A stretch of 64,000 nt of DNA, taken from positions 1,114,501-1,178,500 of the forward strand of contig RCSZ01000011.1 in assembly GCA_014898425.1 (NCBI GenBank). Direction: 5' to 3'. The position numbers and the translations under genes are program-made. The notes under the pieces are model-generated. The model was not told the DNA's origin. It ran no database searches and saw nothing but the letters and a program-made list of their open reading frames with translations. This document shows, piece after piece, positions 46,751 through 59,225 of the stretch. Each line of letters starts with the position of its first letter. Positions within the stretch are counted from its first letter, which is position 1. Origin of the DNA: Botryotinia globosa (taxonomy: Eukaryota > Ascomycota > Leotiomycetes > Helotiales > Sclerotiniaceae).

Positions 46751-47927
46751 TGCTTCGATATCGAAGTTGAAAGTATTGACTATTTGATTTTTCGTTGATG
46801 AATCGAGATAGATCTGGATATTGAGACGAGAAATATCTTGTCGATGAAGAACTGTTTATGTGAGAGAAAGTGTTGTGCTATTGACTTCCTGAGAAGAAGC
46901 TTTATAGATATCAATAGTGATTGGTCGGGCCGTATGAACTTCTAGTGTCATTGCCCGTACCTAAAAACACGGCTCAAAGTGCTTCGTCACTTTTCAAGTG
47001 TGCAGCTCATCAATGGAAAGCAACAGTGGCCGTAATTACTTACTACCGCACTTCCAAATCATTTTGCACAAAGAACGTACATTGGCCCTGTTGTGAATCT
47101 AGATGTTCAATTTTCACAGAATTGGTTCATATTTCAGGACTGGCTGAAAAGTCAAGTATTTTGCTCGGAAGAGTATTTCAGAAATGATATTTACAAGCAA
47201 ATGTCGCTTGCGAGTGAGTGGCTCGCTTGATGAATATGGAAAAGGGGAGTGGATGTTTGGGTCTTTCTGAAGAGTTCATAAATGTTATGGAAATATATAT
47301 CCAAGTTCTTGCTGCTTGCTTCTAGATATCATTTAAAAAGTTTTACATCATTATATGTCTCATCTAATATATCAATTTATAGTGTAGACTCAATATATCT
47401 ATTTGTGTTAAGGTTATAATTTTACTATTCTGTAATGCGTATGATGACACAGATGCTTGCGTGATTTGGATTTGATAGCTTGTTTTGTTTTGTTTGTTTT
47501 ATTGTTATTAATTAATGTTCTTGTGAGTGTCAGATAGTGTGTGGATACATCCTGAACTTAAATATTCCAAAGTAATAGGATGAAACTCCAGAATCTGCAA
47601 GCCGACTATGATTCCACACATAATCACCCACCAAAGCATTTACTCCCATCTACATCTCGAAGCTTCATCACTTTCGCAGCTGAATTTCCCGCGCATATAA
47701 ATTAAACGTCTGTCATCAATCCAGCTTAAAATTATTAAAATGTATTGCTGTGCAATTCTAAACTCTAGTTCAAATGTTCTGCAAAAAATAGTTCAGTGTC
47801 ATTACATCCGAGAGCGAACCAATCCAATCAAAATATTAATCAAAACCCATTGAACATTGTTATTCCAAATTCTAACGCTCCATGTCTTGTATACCTGAAA
47901 TTCAACAATATTCCATCGAACTGGCAT
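46751..47927. other. intergenic region
   Basis: It holds the promoter of the 176-residue gene and the 3' flank of the SET gene. The frame at 46921-47187 has no support. It is AT-rich between 47300 and 47520. Confidence 0.5.
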
Positions 47928-49377
47928 TCACGAATGCTTCCTCATGAACATGGGATGGCAGCGATCAACCTCTGCCCGCAAAGCCTTGGTAGCACGCCAG
48001 ATGTACAATTCAATGACTTTGTCTGAGAGATCGTACTTATTGTTCTCCCTCAGAAACTTCTCATGACCATTCACCAAAAAATTCCTCGTCGGTGACACAT
48101 TCAAATCCTTCCACTCCGGAGTGAATCGCAGTCGAGGGACCCCTCTGCTTACCAGTTCATCGGTATGCGCGTACCAATATGTTTCGGCCTTGAGAATATT
48201 TTCTTCGATCATATCGGCCCATTCGTTGATTTCCTCCGACAATGCTACTTCGTCGGCTGTCTCGGCGCCAAGTGGAATTAGCTGTGGGCGCTCGAAACAG
48301 AGGAGTCTCTTGTTATGCGCGTATTCCGCATATCCGGTCTCTGGTACAAATTGTTTCTTACTACATGCGTTGCATGTACAAGTAAATTTCCATCTTTCTG
48401 CGATGTTATTAGCTCTAAAAGTGGCTGTGCCATAGACCCCATAATTTATCGTGATTTCTTCCCCCTTCCTTACATCCCGCATAGCTCGGATCGAAACACT
48501 GTGTTCCGAATTGAAAGCACGAGAACAATTAGGTATGCAAGCATGATTGATACGACATGCTTTGTCATAAATATGATTATTGTTCGCTGTATCATCAGCT
48601 TGGAGAAAAGGATTCATCTCGAAGGAATTGACAGCCCAACGTTTCATAAGGGGTGTCTCGAGACAGAGTTCAGGTTTCTTTCCGCAATAGCATATGCTGG
48701 AAAGAGAATCGACGACCGCCCTTTTGGAGGGTTGAAGCATATTGTATGCTGCTTCGCGGCCGGGCCAAGTGGCACCCCCATGAATGAGAGGCGCTTCGCG
48801 CAGGATCTCGGTGTTTTTGGGGATAGGCTCGGTGGCGAACATGCCGAGTTGTTTTCCTCCCATGGTAGCTTTGATCTCGAAGAAATGGGAAGAGAAGAAT
48901 TCTTTAGGGTGCATTAGTAAGGGCTTAGATGGATATGAAGTGATGGGGGAAGATTGGATGCTTACCTCTGGTGATCACCTTCTCTTGGAGTACTTTCCTT
49001 GGAGCATGAGCAGCATTGGGAGTCTCTCCTGCGTCCTCGTCGTTGAAAGGCTTGAACTTATCATCGTCCATGCTTCTGGTAACGGGTTTCTCATGGCGTC
49101 TATGTTGGGACAAGATCTTCCCATTGTCCCTGCTCATCGCAACATTTACATCCTGGGTTTTTCCACGGTCTTTTCTACTTTCTTCGGCTACGGGTGCAGC
49201 CTTTGGGACCGGTTGGATGACAGCGGGAGCAGTAGCTGCTGCTGCTGCTTCTCGATCTCGCCGGATGGCACCGAAAACTGAATTCATACTCTGAATATCA
49301 TTGTTGTTGGCCACAACGATGTTTCCAAATAAGTTGGAGAGACGATCTGTGCCACTGAGTTTGCTTGATGAAGGCAT
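47928..49377 (-). CDS. SET-domain protein with disordered N-terminal extension
   Basis: Two exons, 49377-48966 and 48901-47928, are joined by a 64-nt intron (AGAG|GTAAGC ... CTAAAG) in phase 1, giving 461 residues. The first 137 residues are low complexity (an Ala run, PVPKAAPVAEESRK) and likely disordered. The SET domain begins at about FEIKATMGGKQLGMFATEPIPKNTEI and has the hallmarks RINHACIPNCSRAF and GEEITINYG. A CTCNACSK Cys cluster follows, as in post-SET regions. Members transfer methyl groups from S-adenosylmethionine to Lys, on histones or other proteins. The target cannot be told from sequence. The ATG at 49377 is the first in frame. Confidence 0.88.
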
Positions 49378-52300
49378 TTTTGAATCGGACGATTGATGAG
49401 ATCTGACTGTTGAGTATCTCAGTAGACAAAGATAGACAAGGAGAAATGAAAAGTCGAAGTGAGTGAAAGAGTCCAACTTATTACGAAGTGTTGAGGTAGT
49501 TCGTATAAGTTTTCTTTGGTGTCTTGAGAAGATTCTCTGAGGACGAATGTTATTGAGAAGATTATGAAGTTGTTTTTCCTGTGAAAAATATCAAGACTTC
49601 TTGGAGTAAGTTGTATTTCGAATCTGTGTAGATGTTTTTTGTAATGAGACAAATTCAAACTGTGCAGAGAGATCTATTTGTGCATGTGAGAATTTCTCGG
49701 ACCTTTAGCACAGTACAATACAATACAGCTTCATCTCACACTAGATTCTTTGGGGATCTTTTGTACGGTCGTACATGACGAACGCTCACGGTTGTTATTG
49801 GCGCTAGATTTGGAAAAGAATGTGAGTGGCTGAAAACAAATGTTTTCGGTAAAAGGGTACTGTAGGTGGTTCGAGAGTGCTGTACTGGATGGTCTGTGGG
49901 GTTATTTGAATCGAAGATTCTGATAGATTAGAGAACGTTTAACCGAATCGGATGGCTGTATAAGTTTAAGGGAATTGTGATATGCGGAAGTTTCTCGATC
50001 AACGAGTGGAGGTATAGATGTAAAATCCGAGCACTTTTATATGCCTATTATTGAACCAGACGGTTGGTTTCGCCCTCACTATTTGTTAGTTTATTTCTCG
50101 GTTTCTTCTCTTCTCCGTACAGTCCTACAAAGATTCCGATACTATAAACCATAGGATCTAAACTTGTGTATCTCATGAGAGGACTTGATCAGTCTTGAAT
50201 TAATCGTTTTATTTTTAGATACTGAGGTCAAAACTTCCTGTTCAGACTACGAGATATACTACCCCTATCGAATGCATTTTAACCTTAGTGGAAGATCGAT
50301 TAGTCTCTTGATACCATGAAGTCATGCTGGAATCTTGCTATACTGAGTATTTCTCTCAACATTCCCTCCCCATAGCCTGATACATTCAAACATGGCAAAA
50401 ACGATATTTTAAACCCATCAATCGATAGAGCCAACTGGGGGGAGTTCATTTATCTAGTAAATATCGAGATAATACTCGCAATCGACTTGCGATTTATCTG
50501 AAATATAAGATATAGTAGACAGAAAATTTGTCAGTCAAAATTCAACCCAAAGAATAGTTCTGTATCTATTTATGAATGAGCTCTGGCAGGTAAGATTGTA
50601 ACCGTCAAATATCAATTTAATTTTCATTGCTGGTTTGGCAATCTTATCTGGTAAGTATTTGCATCAGTGTATAAATTGGGATTGCTTTGCCGTGGTCGAA
50701 TGATCATATTGAACAATTAGATGTCATTCAATCATCTCATCATGGGGTTTACCTCTACAAAGCCGTACAATGAGAAGACTCTCATGATATTGGTCATATA
50801 GCTCGATATTTTAAAAGCATTTAGTCTTCCATATCAGGTTGGATATTTTTCGACCTGATTTTGCCAGGTTTTTGGCATTGGGGAGATAGTAAAAGTGAAC
50901 AAATAAAGCAGATCTGGTGCTGGGTATTGTTTGGAGTGTTTTTGGATGATGAAATTATGTTGCGTGACTAGTTTAATACTCCCATGGCAAAGTTTAATCC
51001 GAGAATTTTAAGAATTCGGGAGATGTTTCCTGAAGTGATCAGGTTTGCATTCTTTTTTGTTCATTTTCGGATTTTAAAACAAAGAAATAGCTTAGATTTA
51101 GCCAAATAAAACGGCTGCGTGATTGCTTGGAACAAGATTCAGATTTCGACTAAATTCCGTTTCAAAAGGTATTAATAGTTGTTCAAGATTGAGATGCACT
51201 ATTGAGATTGAGATTGAGATTGACTCATACTCAAGCGTGACAGGGTTTAATTCGAGGGTACATGTCCAGCAATAAGTAATCGACATTGATTTATTATCCA
51301 GTAGATGCGGAACCAAAACCGAAGAAGCAAATTTCCATGAAACCACGATAGATAAGCACTTGATCCTGGTTTCCCATTTTGTATTTATCGGAATCACTTA
51401 CCACAGTCCGACTTAGGTCCGTTGTTTTCTGAGGTCTTCGCTTGAATTTTTTTGGCGAAAATATACGAAGTTCATTCTTGTGTGATGTAATCTTCCTGTA
51501 TCCCAAATATCACTCTCCTACCTTATCATGGAATCAAGCAGTAAATCAAGATGGAGTAACCAAAGGCGAATGAATACTCACAAGCGCGGCAATCAAAATC
51601 TGAACTACAGGAACGTTTCGGAGGAACAAGGCTCTAGCCCCTGAAATGAAGGAAATGAGCATCGTGATGATTCAAGACAATAGCTAGGGCCAGGTAATCC
51701 CAGGTTGCAGCCTCAGAGATAGATCTGAATGCTCAGATTCAACATAAGTTGGGCTTTGCATTTTATTAACGTTCTGTAAGACTCTTGACTTGGGACAAGG
51801 TTGTGTTCATCGAGCTTGCCTGATGATCGTAGCTATTTCCACAACGAAAACGTATGTTCTCCAAACAAAGATTGTACAAAGTTTGAATAGAGCATTTTCT
51901 CCTACCAAATCTGACGATACTCCCCAATCTTCGAGTGAATTAGTAGAGGTCATGATAGAAGCATCAACAGAATTATACACGTAATAGATAATATCAAGTG
52001 AATGCTGTTGCCCGAATTTTCTTGCATACACTATTTCATAACTTGCAGGTCTGTAGATCCGAGAAAATTAGCCAACGATGGAAACAAAAATGGTACAATA
52101 GGTCTTGAAGATTTATGGTTTTAAGATCAACCTCTGATCCAACACTGAGTTCACTGAGATATGGTAGTATTAACAGAGCACAATAATAGTAGTTGGCTGA
52201 TGCGCAAAGTTAATATATTGACAACAAAAAATAGTTCAGATTATATACGATTCGCGCTGTCGTTTCTAATATCCAAGTGTTTGTTATCACTAAGATCTCA

Positions 52301-52743
52301 CCTCATGTATTTCTGGCTGATGTGATTTAAGAATAAGTCTTAGAGCTACCAAACAGCTTTCCTCTGACTTTGCTAAAAGCTAAAAGCTCGATTATAGGTG
52401 GATCAAGCGTAATCTGAGTGGCTTTGCACTAATCTCTGACCCCGTGTTTATTAAAGGTGTTGCGAAATATGAATAACTCTGAAGCGAAAATGTGCTTCCA
52501 TAGGGAGGGCATCGTTTTGTGTCCACGAGTATGATTTCTCAGGTTATCATAAACTATCTGGAGTGGATTTGATTGCTAATTATAGCTTCTACTCAATTGA
52601 AAGATGCTACTATGTGGACTTCTAAGTCTACAATCTACCACCTAACCAATCAACTCATCCATCGGAAAATAAGTGTATTGATTGACACATTTTCTTTGCG
52701 TGACATACCTAGGTAAACACGTGGGTCTCTAGCTTTTAAGTGA
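49378..52743. other. large gene-poor region
   Basis: No gene can be supported over 3.3 kb. Minus-strand frames at 51098-51397 and 51294-51506 overlap and lack good starts. A short GAGATT repeat lies near 51200-51222 and a TACCTAGGTA palindrome at 52706-52715. Confidence 0.5.
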
Positions 52744-53307
52744 ATGAGGTATAGACGCGGATATCAAGGTTTCTCATGGCTGTTCAAAAATCTTCTAAAA
52801 AGAAGGGCGTGTTATAAAAGAGATCGTCAGGAGGGACTTAGATTAAAGAATAGACTGAATTCCAGCAAGATATCTTACGAGACTTATGTCTGTGGAGTAA
52901 AGATTGATGCGCAGTTTATCTACCGACAAACCTTTGGAATATTCGAGCATAGGCATACTATAATTTGCGAGTCTGGAGTGAAATATGTTGGAGAAACAAC
53001 AGCAACAAAGGAAACAAATCGACCGACAATCAAAAAACCTGAAAGACAACAACAAGAAAGTTTAACAAAACATCAGATAATACCATTCTCGTCGAAGGTT
53101 TCTCCCTCCTGGAAACCAATCTCTGATCATATCTATTTTCCCACAAGCTTGACTGTCCCAGTGCTCAGGCAACTGCAGACACATGAAAGTGGAAATTGCG
53201 AGAATTCCACTGACTTGGATGTTGAGCAAAACTATCTACTTTTGAACTCTTATATAGCCCGAGAACGCCTCCTCTGGGCCCAAAAGACGTTATCACGGAA
53301 ACTATAA
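52744..53307 (+). CDS. ORF of unknown function (187 aa)
   Basis: This uninterrupted frame starts with ATG at 52744 and lies in otherwise stop-rich sequence. The product is basic and polar (FKNLLKRRACYKRDRQEG), with a Lys/Gln-rich middle and no signal peptide, transmembrane helix or known motif. There are no obvious introns. It could be a lineage-specific gene or a chance frame; only its length supports it. Confidence 0.33.
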   Translation: MRYRRGYQGFSWLFKNLLKRRACYKRDRQEGLRLKNRLNSSKISYETYVCGVKIDAQFIYRQTFGIFEHRHTIICESGVKYVGETTATKETNRPTIKKPERQQQESLTKHQIIPFSSKVSPSWKPISDHIYFPTSLTVPVLRQLQTHESGNCENSTDLDVEQNYLLLNSYIARERLLWAQKTLSRKL

Positions 53308-54584
53308 CCCCGATGACCAAGTGGTCTCTCTTAAATCTGTCTGACTTGAGAATTCACTTGGAATCCTGATGATACCGAGGTCTACCCCTCTTTCTTGTAG
53401 ATGATTAGGAAATTATCCGTGACATATTCTCCAGCGAATGTATGTTCTACACAGGATTTAAGGGCTGCAAGATCAGGAGTATGAATCGTAGGATAATTGA
53501 GCAAAAATGACGACTCCAGAACAAGCTGCGTGTCAGAGGTATGGTAATTATGTGAGGAAACCAATACACAAGATCTTGCAACAGAGTTTGATGCGAGTTT
53601 GATGCGAGTTTGATGCGAGTTCAAAGGCGGTGGATCAATCCAAGTATCAAGTTCCAATCTTATAGAACTACAACGTGCGATTTTAAATTGACAGCAAAAA
53701 ATGACCCACGGTAACGGAGTTGTCAGAGGACAATGACCAATATAATTGATAAGAATTTCAAAATTCTACTCGAAATCTAGAATATAACTTGCCGTCAAGT
53801 CCTCGAATTTGCTTGGGTCTGCTCTTCAAGCCAAGTGACACGATGGAAGAGCGGAGTAAGGGCTTCGCCACGAGTGCACAATGAGCGACGTGGGTAAGAA
53901 GCCAAGTCGTTGTGAGCTGAGAAATGTGGAGTTGCCTACCTGATTGACCATGATTCACAAATTATCGATCGGTCAGAGCAAAATGAAAGTCAGATAGAGC
54001 CACAAAATCAGTAGAGAGACGACAACCAGATGGTAACGACAGCAAGTAACCCCTACCAGTAACAACAATTGAAGTATTGTAGGTGGTGATGATAGTTGTG
54101 GTGGGGTCGAAATATTTCAAATCCGTTCCTGCAATTGGCTCGTTGAGCTTACATAATTGAAATATTTCGAATTGATTAGGGTTGCTCTAGCAGTGATCTC
54201 CTGGACAAATTGATCTGATTGAACTCTTGGTTTGGTGGTTGAGTTGCTAATCATTACTGTGAGCGTATGGTTACCCCACCTGAAGTGAAACTGAAACCAC
54301 TCTAACGTTCAAGTACTGCAAACATGAGGTTGTTTGTAGCTTGAAAAGAGTGTTTAAAGAAGGGTTTGATCGTAGAAAATACGATAATATAAGAAAAGAC
54401 CTGGTGCTGTAGCTGGTGGTCGATTCTGTCCGCAAAAACCGGACTTGCTACCATGTGTGAACTGTGTGTATAGTAAAAGAGATATTATTTAGGATTAGGA
54501 GGCAAGGACCAAGATAATGGTCCTTGCTTATCTAATCTACGCTAAGCTAATTTAGTATACATGCACGTGATACATGATCACGTG
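53308..54584. other. intergenic region with ORF relics and a tandem repeat
   Basis: A minus-strand frame at 53382-53657 reads like coding sequence (DLAALKSCVEHTFAGEY) but has no ATG start and is closed upstream by stops. It contains the 11-bp repeat (GAGTTTGATGC)3 at 53584-53616. No complete gene is seen. Confidence 0.4.
53584..53616. repeat. 11-bp tandem repeat, three copies
   Basis: Three perfect GAGTTTGATGC units lie head to tail. Confidence 0.9.
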
Positions 54585-54902
54585 CTAAAAGTGTAACAAT
54601 TTGGGACCCATTGATTGTATTGGTTCGCTAAAGTCGTTATCCAACGAATTGATTAGCCAGATTATGTCATCATGGAAATATACCACATCTATCAAGTCAA
54701 GTTTATGAGCACGTTGGGGAATCTCAATAACACGTTCAATCAATTCAAAATCGAATCGTCCTTGAATACTTTTGGATATGAATTGTCTTCCATCTTCACC
54801 GCCCGTCCATGTGTTTATAGAAATGTTCTCTTGCCTGATTATGGTCAAGAAATGATCAAGGATAGGGGTGATATATATATCCACGAAGTGATGAAAGCTC
54901 AC
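54585..54902 (-). pseudogene. orphan exon-like ORF without a start
   Basis: The frame of 105 codons ends in a stop at 54585 and has balanced composition (FDFELIERVIEIPQRAHKLD, DDIIWLINSLDNDF). The only Met is near the end. A CGCAG acceptor at about 54926 could begin the exon, but I find no upstream exon. It may be the last exon of a decayed gene. The family is not recognised. Confidence 0.35.
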
Positions 54903-55695
54903 AGTCGAAGTTTTGAATACTGCGGTATACTATGAATTATTCAAGTTGGAATTAGTAAATCATTAATCCCTTTGAAAACCTAATTCAAAGATTATTTACT
55001 GAAACCGAAACCGTATATTAATTAAGTGAATGAATCATCTGAGTATGGCTGAATTGATCTAGATCATAGGTACTCTGAACTTCGAATCCAGCGGTTCTGG
55101 GTTATATAAACACGACCACGTCAATATATATGCTCCCCGTAGCATCATCCAATCCTCGAGCCAACCAGTTGAGACTCAGGAAGCCATTTTCAAAAGTCTT
55201 ATGAAACCTCGATACGCTAGGCTGGAAAAGGGTCGACAAGTACAAGAAAACTAAAAAGTCGCAACAATGCGAGTTCAAACAGCAACAACAAAAAAACAAT
55301 GAAGCGCTCACAAATTTCACAACAAAGAAGAAGAATAGTGTTATCGTATATCCGCATAATTAGGAGTATAGTCGTTTGAAAAATGCAGATATTATGCCAC
55401 TATTTTGAATGTCATATAAGGTTTACTGACCTGAGTTTCTCAAGACTTGATGTGGAATACAATAGCTGCTGCATCTGTTTCATTTTTCTTTTCGTGTACT
55501 TGCAGGATACTAAGTCGAGAGTTGGAAAGGGAAGAACCTTATATAATGTAATTTATGGATATTCCAGTGAGTTCAAGTCCGCGTCACGCTTCTAATAAAG
55601 GGGCGCTGTCACGGCTGCTTGAGCATGGATCCACAGCTTTGATGATCATAATACACGAGCAAATTTTGATAGATTAGAGATGCAGGAATAGGATA
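54903..55695. other. intergenic region
   Basis: No gene is supported. The frames at 55102-55320 and 55383-55595 are short and hydrophobic by composition only. Confidence 0.5.
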
Positions 55696-56511
55696 AGTCG
55701 ACCACCCTACTTTCGGGCCACCCCTCTTTTGGGCCACCCTTTTACACCAAAAATCACTTTTTTGATTTATCAATATCTCTATCAATATTAAATATAATTT
55801 AATAAAAATTTATATCTATATAATTTAAGCTATTCTAAACTTATATTAGAATTTTTAGAATTTTAGGATTTTTCTGGATCGATTTTTAGAGCTTCAAAAT
55901 ATCGATTTTCAATTTACATATAAATCACATACAAATTTAAAATTTTATAAAATCTTCAATAACCTTTTAACAATAATAATTAAAAGAAAATTATATATCT
56001 TTTTGAAAAACTGAAATCTGAATCTATATAGAAATTCAAAAAATTTTTCAAAAAAATGAATAAATATAGAGATATAGTATATAGTGAGTTAAGAGTAGTA
56101 TAAATAATCCCTGTAATTTTGAGGGTACTCTTTTAAATATTTATTTATAAGGAATTTTTTATTTTTTCAAGATCTTTCAAATTGAATATCTTATAAATTT
56201 ATAATAAAATTTTGTAATTTATTTTTAGCTATTTTCTCTTAAAAGTTATTATAGATTTTATAGAATTTTAAATTTGTATGTAATTTGTATGTAATTAAAA
56301 ATCGATATTTCGAAGTTTTAGAAATCAATCTAGAAAAATCCTAAAAATCTAAAAATCTTAAATTAGATTTGAAACGATTCGAATTATATAGTTTTAAATT
56401 TTTATTAAATTATATTCAATATTGATAGAGATATTAATAGATTAAAAAAGTAATTTTTGGTGTAAAAGGGTGGCCCGAAACAGGGGTGGCCCGAAAGTAG
56501 AGTGGTCGACT
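55696..56511. mobile_element. foldback/MITE-type element, copy 2 (both ends intact)
   Basis: This 816-bp element is flanked by TA on both sides (55694-55695 and 56512-56513). The ends are inverted repeats starting AGTCGACCAC, then ACTTTCGGGCCACCCCT and TTTTACACCAAAAAT. The similarity of the two arms continues inward for over 300 bp (for example TCGATTTTTAGAGC near 55880 against its mirror near 56320), so nearly the whole element could fold into one hairpin. No ORF is present. A TA target and AGT termini suggest a non-autonomous relative of the Tc1/mariner (pogo/Fot1) group; that link is inference. Confidence 0.87.
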
Positions 56512-59111
56512 TATAGCCTAAATGAACATTTATTAAATATTAATATAATCAATAAAATTATTTTGAATTTTATTATCAATAAATAAATAAATTGAATACT
56601 AATAATAAATTATAAAAAGCTACAAAATATTAATCAAAAATTTTGAAAATTTGTTTAATAATTTTATTATATTTGTAATAAAGATTCGATGAATACTTAT
56701 TAATATATCAGGGGCCTGCGAGCCCCCGGACCCCTTGCCTTTTGAGAAAGTATTATATAATTATATTTATAATTATAAAAATCTAAAAAAAGAATTTTTA
56801 TTGAGGCTTGCAAACGAAGTCGGTTTACCTTATTATATTACTTTTTTTTAATTTCATTCGGATTTTTTAATTTTATTCAGATTTTTTAATTTTATTCAGA
56901 TTTTAGTGGGTCACTTTACATCAGATCATTAATTATACTACTGAACTACGAAAGCTATAGTATTAAAATAATTTTTATTAATATTAGATCAGCTATATTC
57001 AATATAAACCTTTTTTAATTGATTATATAAGCTTTAGTTATATTTATATTATTTCAATTTCAATTCTTTATAAAAACCTTAGTTTTGAAGCTAGCAATAT
57101 AAAAAATATATTATTTGAAAGCCTTTAGTCTCTTATATATAGTTACCACTTTTTTTCTTTTTTATTTAATTTATATTAGTTTAAATAAACTAATTCAAAT
57201 TGATCAATTTGATTATATTGATTAATATGTATATAGAAATACAATCGTGATTATATATGCGGCTAATAGCGGCTGCTGTTAAGAATGTTATAAAAGACTT
57301 ATGATTAATCGGATGGATAGGATTGCGACTCATTTTAAACCGATAGTTTCCGAATCGAATTTTTTATATATATATACACCTTCGGTCCTCGTGAGCGGCA
57401 AGAATATTAAGGAGGTAAACCTCCAATTATCACTCTACATTTTGTAAATCTATAAATCTAATTCAATATTAATAAAATATAAACTAAATTATTAATAAAT
57501 CAATCTATTAAACTCATTTTAGCAATGAATAATAAAAAAACGATCCGAAAGGGCCCTTAACTCTCGAATTTCCTGCGAAATGTTATGAAGGAAGCCAAAA
57601 TTCCATCACTCATTTCACAGCTAGAGAAATATCTTTTGATATGAAATTGAGCTTTTTCTCAGAACTTGATGTAATATCAAAATTAAAATCATATCAAAGC
57701 CAAAGTAGCAACTCACAGCACCAGACCGTTAACTCTACATCTAGACTCTCATCTATATTTCAATATTCCGGAAAACAACAAACGACACTCAAATTTTCAA
57801 CTCTCCAAGTCATTTCAAAGTCTCGGTTAAGCTCCCCAGGAGGATTCAAAGATGGTCAAAGCGGGGCCCTTCCGCCCGCCCCACAAGAACCCGTAGGGAA
57901 CTAGAAAAACCGTGACATTTCTAAACTTTCTTCTCTTCTCACGGTTGCAAAATATTGCGATCCAAATTTCGATGAGAGGTAGTGATGATCTGAGAAGCAT
58001 TCTTTGGGAAGTTTGAGGAGGGAACTACGGGATGTAGACACATTTATCTAGCCCTATCGAGGGAACAGCATCGATAATCATTTTGCGAGGAATTGGTAGT
58101 GAGTTGAGTATTACTAGAACACAGTAAAAAACAACGAAAATAGGACATCGACAACAAAACCTACATAATCTACTGCACAGATAGGAAGATTACTTAAAGA
58201 CACTTCTTGATATGTCCTTGTTATGAATCATTATAAAGAAGTTCTGCGCACAGTTGATCAAAGGTGCTAGAGAGACCTGCGACCGACCATTCGTCCGTTT
58301 ATGACTCCTTTTTTGGTATTGGTGAAGCAGATCTCAAGAAATCTCTGAAATATACTACTCCCTTTACTACTCATTAGTGCACTAGCCTCATAGAGCATGA
58401 ATAGAATCCATTCTACAGTCACTTCAAAACCTTTCCGGATCACATTGAGTGGATATCATCATCCACACCCAATACTCCGCAATCAGCACCACAAGAAATC
58501 TCCACTCATGAATCTAATCTCAACGAGCTGAGAGAAGTCTATCCCCGAAGAAGTGAATACACAAACTCACAAACTAAACACATCACACTTACAAGATCCT
58601 CGCTACCCATCATCCCCCTTTCCCACCCCTCACTCTCCCCTCTAAATCCCTCACCAAAACCTCGTATAAACCCCCTCCCCTCTAGCCACTCTCTCCCCAA
58701 ACGAGTAACGAGGGGTATCACTCGACAATATGGTGAGCATACATCGCGGGGTATCCAATCCCAACCTCCCGATGAATTTTTCACCATGCACACACGCCGA
58801 AATCTTTGACGGATTGCATTCAAGGTAGGGTCGAAAAGTTTTTGGACAAGAAGGGGATGTAGATTATGTGATGATGTGAGGGAGAGTGAGAGTGATAGCG
58901 AAAGTGATAATGACAACGAGAGCAAGAAAGAAATCGCAGATTATTAACAAAAAACAACAATAAAATACAATACTATATCATACCATACCATACATAACCC
59001 CAAACCTAACCTCCTCCCTCAACACCCCCTTATCATCCCTCTCTTCCCCACCCCCAAAGAAAAACAGGAAAATGACAACAACCAAAACCCCCATCGAGAT
59101 ACGGAAACCTC
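56512..59111. other. AT-rich repeat-like block, then gene-poor sequence
   Basis: The stretch 56515-57560 is extremely AT-rich with no frames, apart from a GC-rich hairpin-forming patch (GGGGCCTGCGAGCCCC) at about 56711-56726 and GGAGGTAAACCTCC near 57411. It looks like RIP-damaged repeat DNA. From 57600 to 59100 composition returns to normal, but frames at 57641-57904 and 58539-58925 have no domain support. Confidence 0.5.
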
Positions 59112-59225
59112 TCACAAATCGACCTTCCAATCCACAAAATCCATCACAGCCCAGAAAGTAAACCACATACACAAAGCAGTACGCCCAACGACCCAAATTC
59201 TCCCAATGTCGAAATTTTCAGCCAT
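59112..59225 (-). CDS. possible 37-residue membrane-associated microprotein
   Basis: The short frame starts at an ATG at 59225: MAENFDIGRIWVVGRTALC followed by a Trp/Phe-rich helix (MWFTFWAVMDFVDW) and stop. The sequence is well ordered for a random frame and would form an amphipathic or membrane helix. A GTGAGA at the stop could also be a splice donor, making this the first exon of a longer gene. Support is weak. Confidence 0.25.
   Translation of the reverse strand: MAENFDIGRIWVVGRTALCMWFTFWAVMDFVDWKVDL

Noticed and set aside
49016..49294. 92-codon plus-strand ORF
   Set aside because: Antisense to the Ala-rich N-terminal exon of the SET gene.
56890..56960. Possible tRNA-like or SINE fragment in the AT block
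   Set aside because: No pairing stems or T-arm consensus could be found.
58539..58925. 128-codon minus-strand ORF starting with repeated SL
   Set aside because: It begins in a simple repeat, has no domain, and its start codon is not supported.
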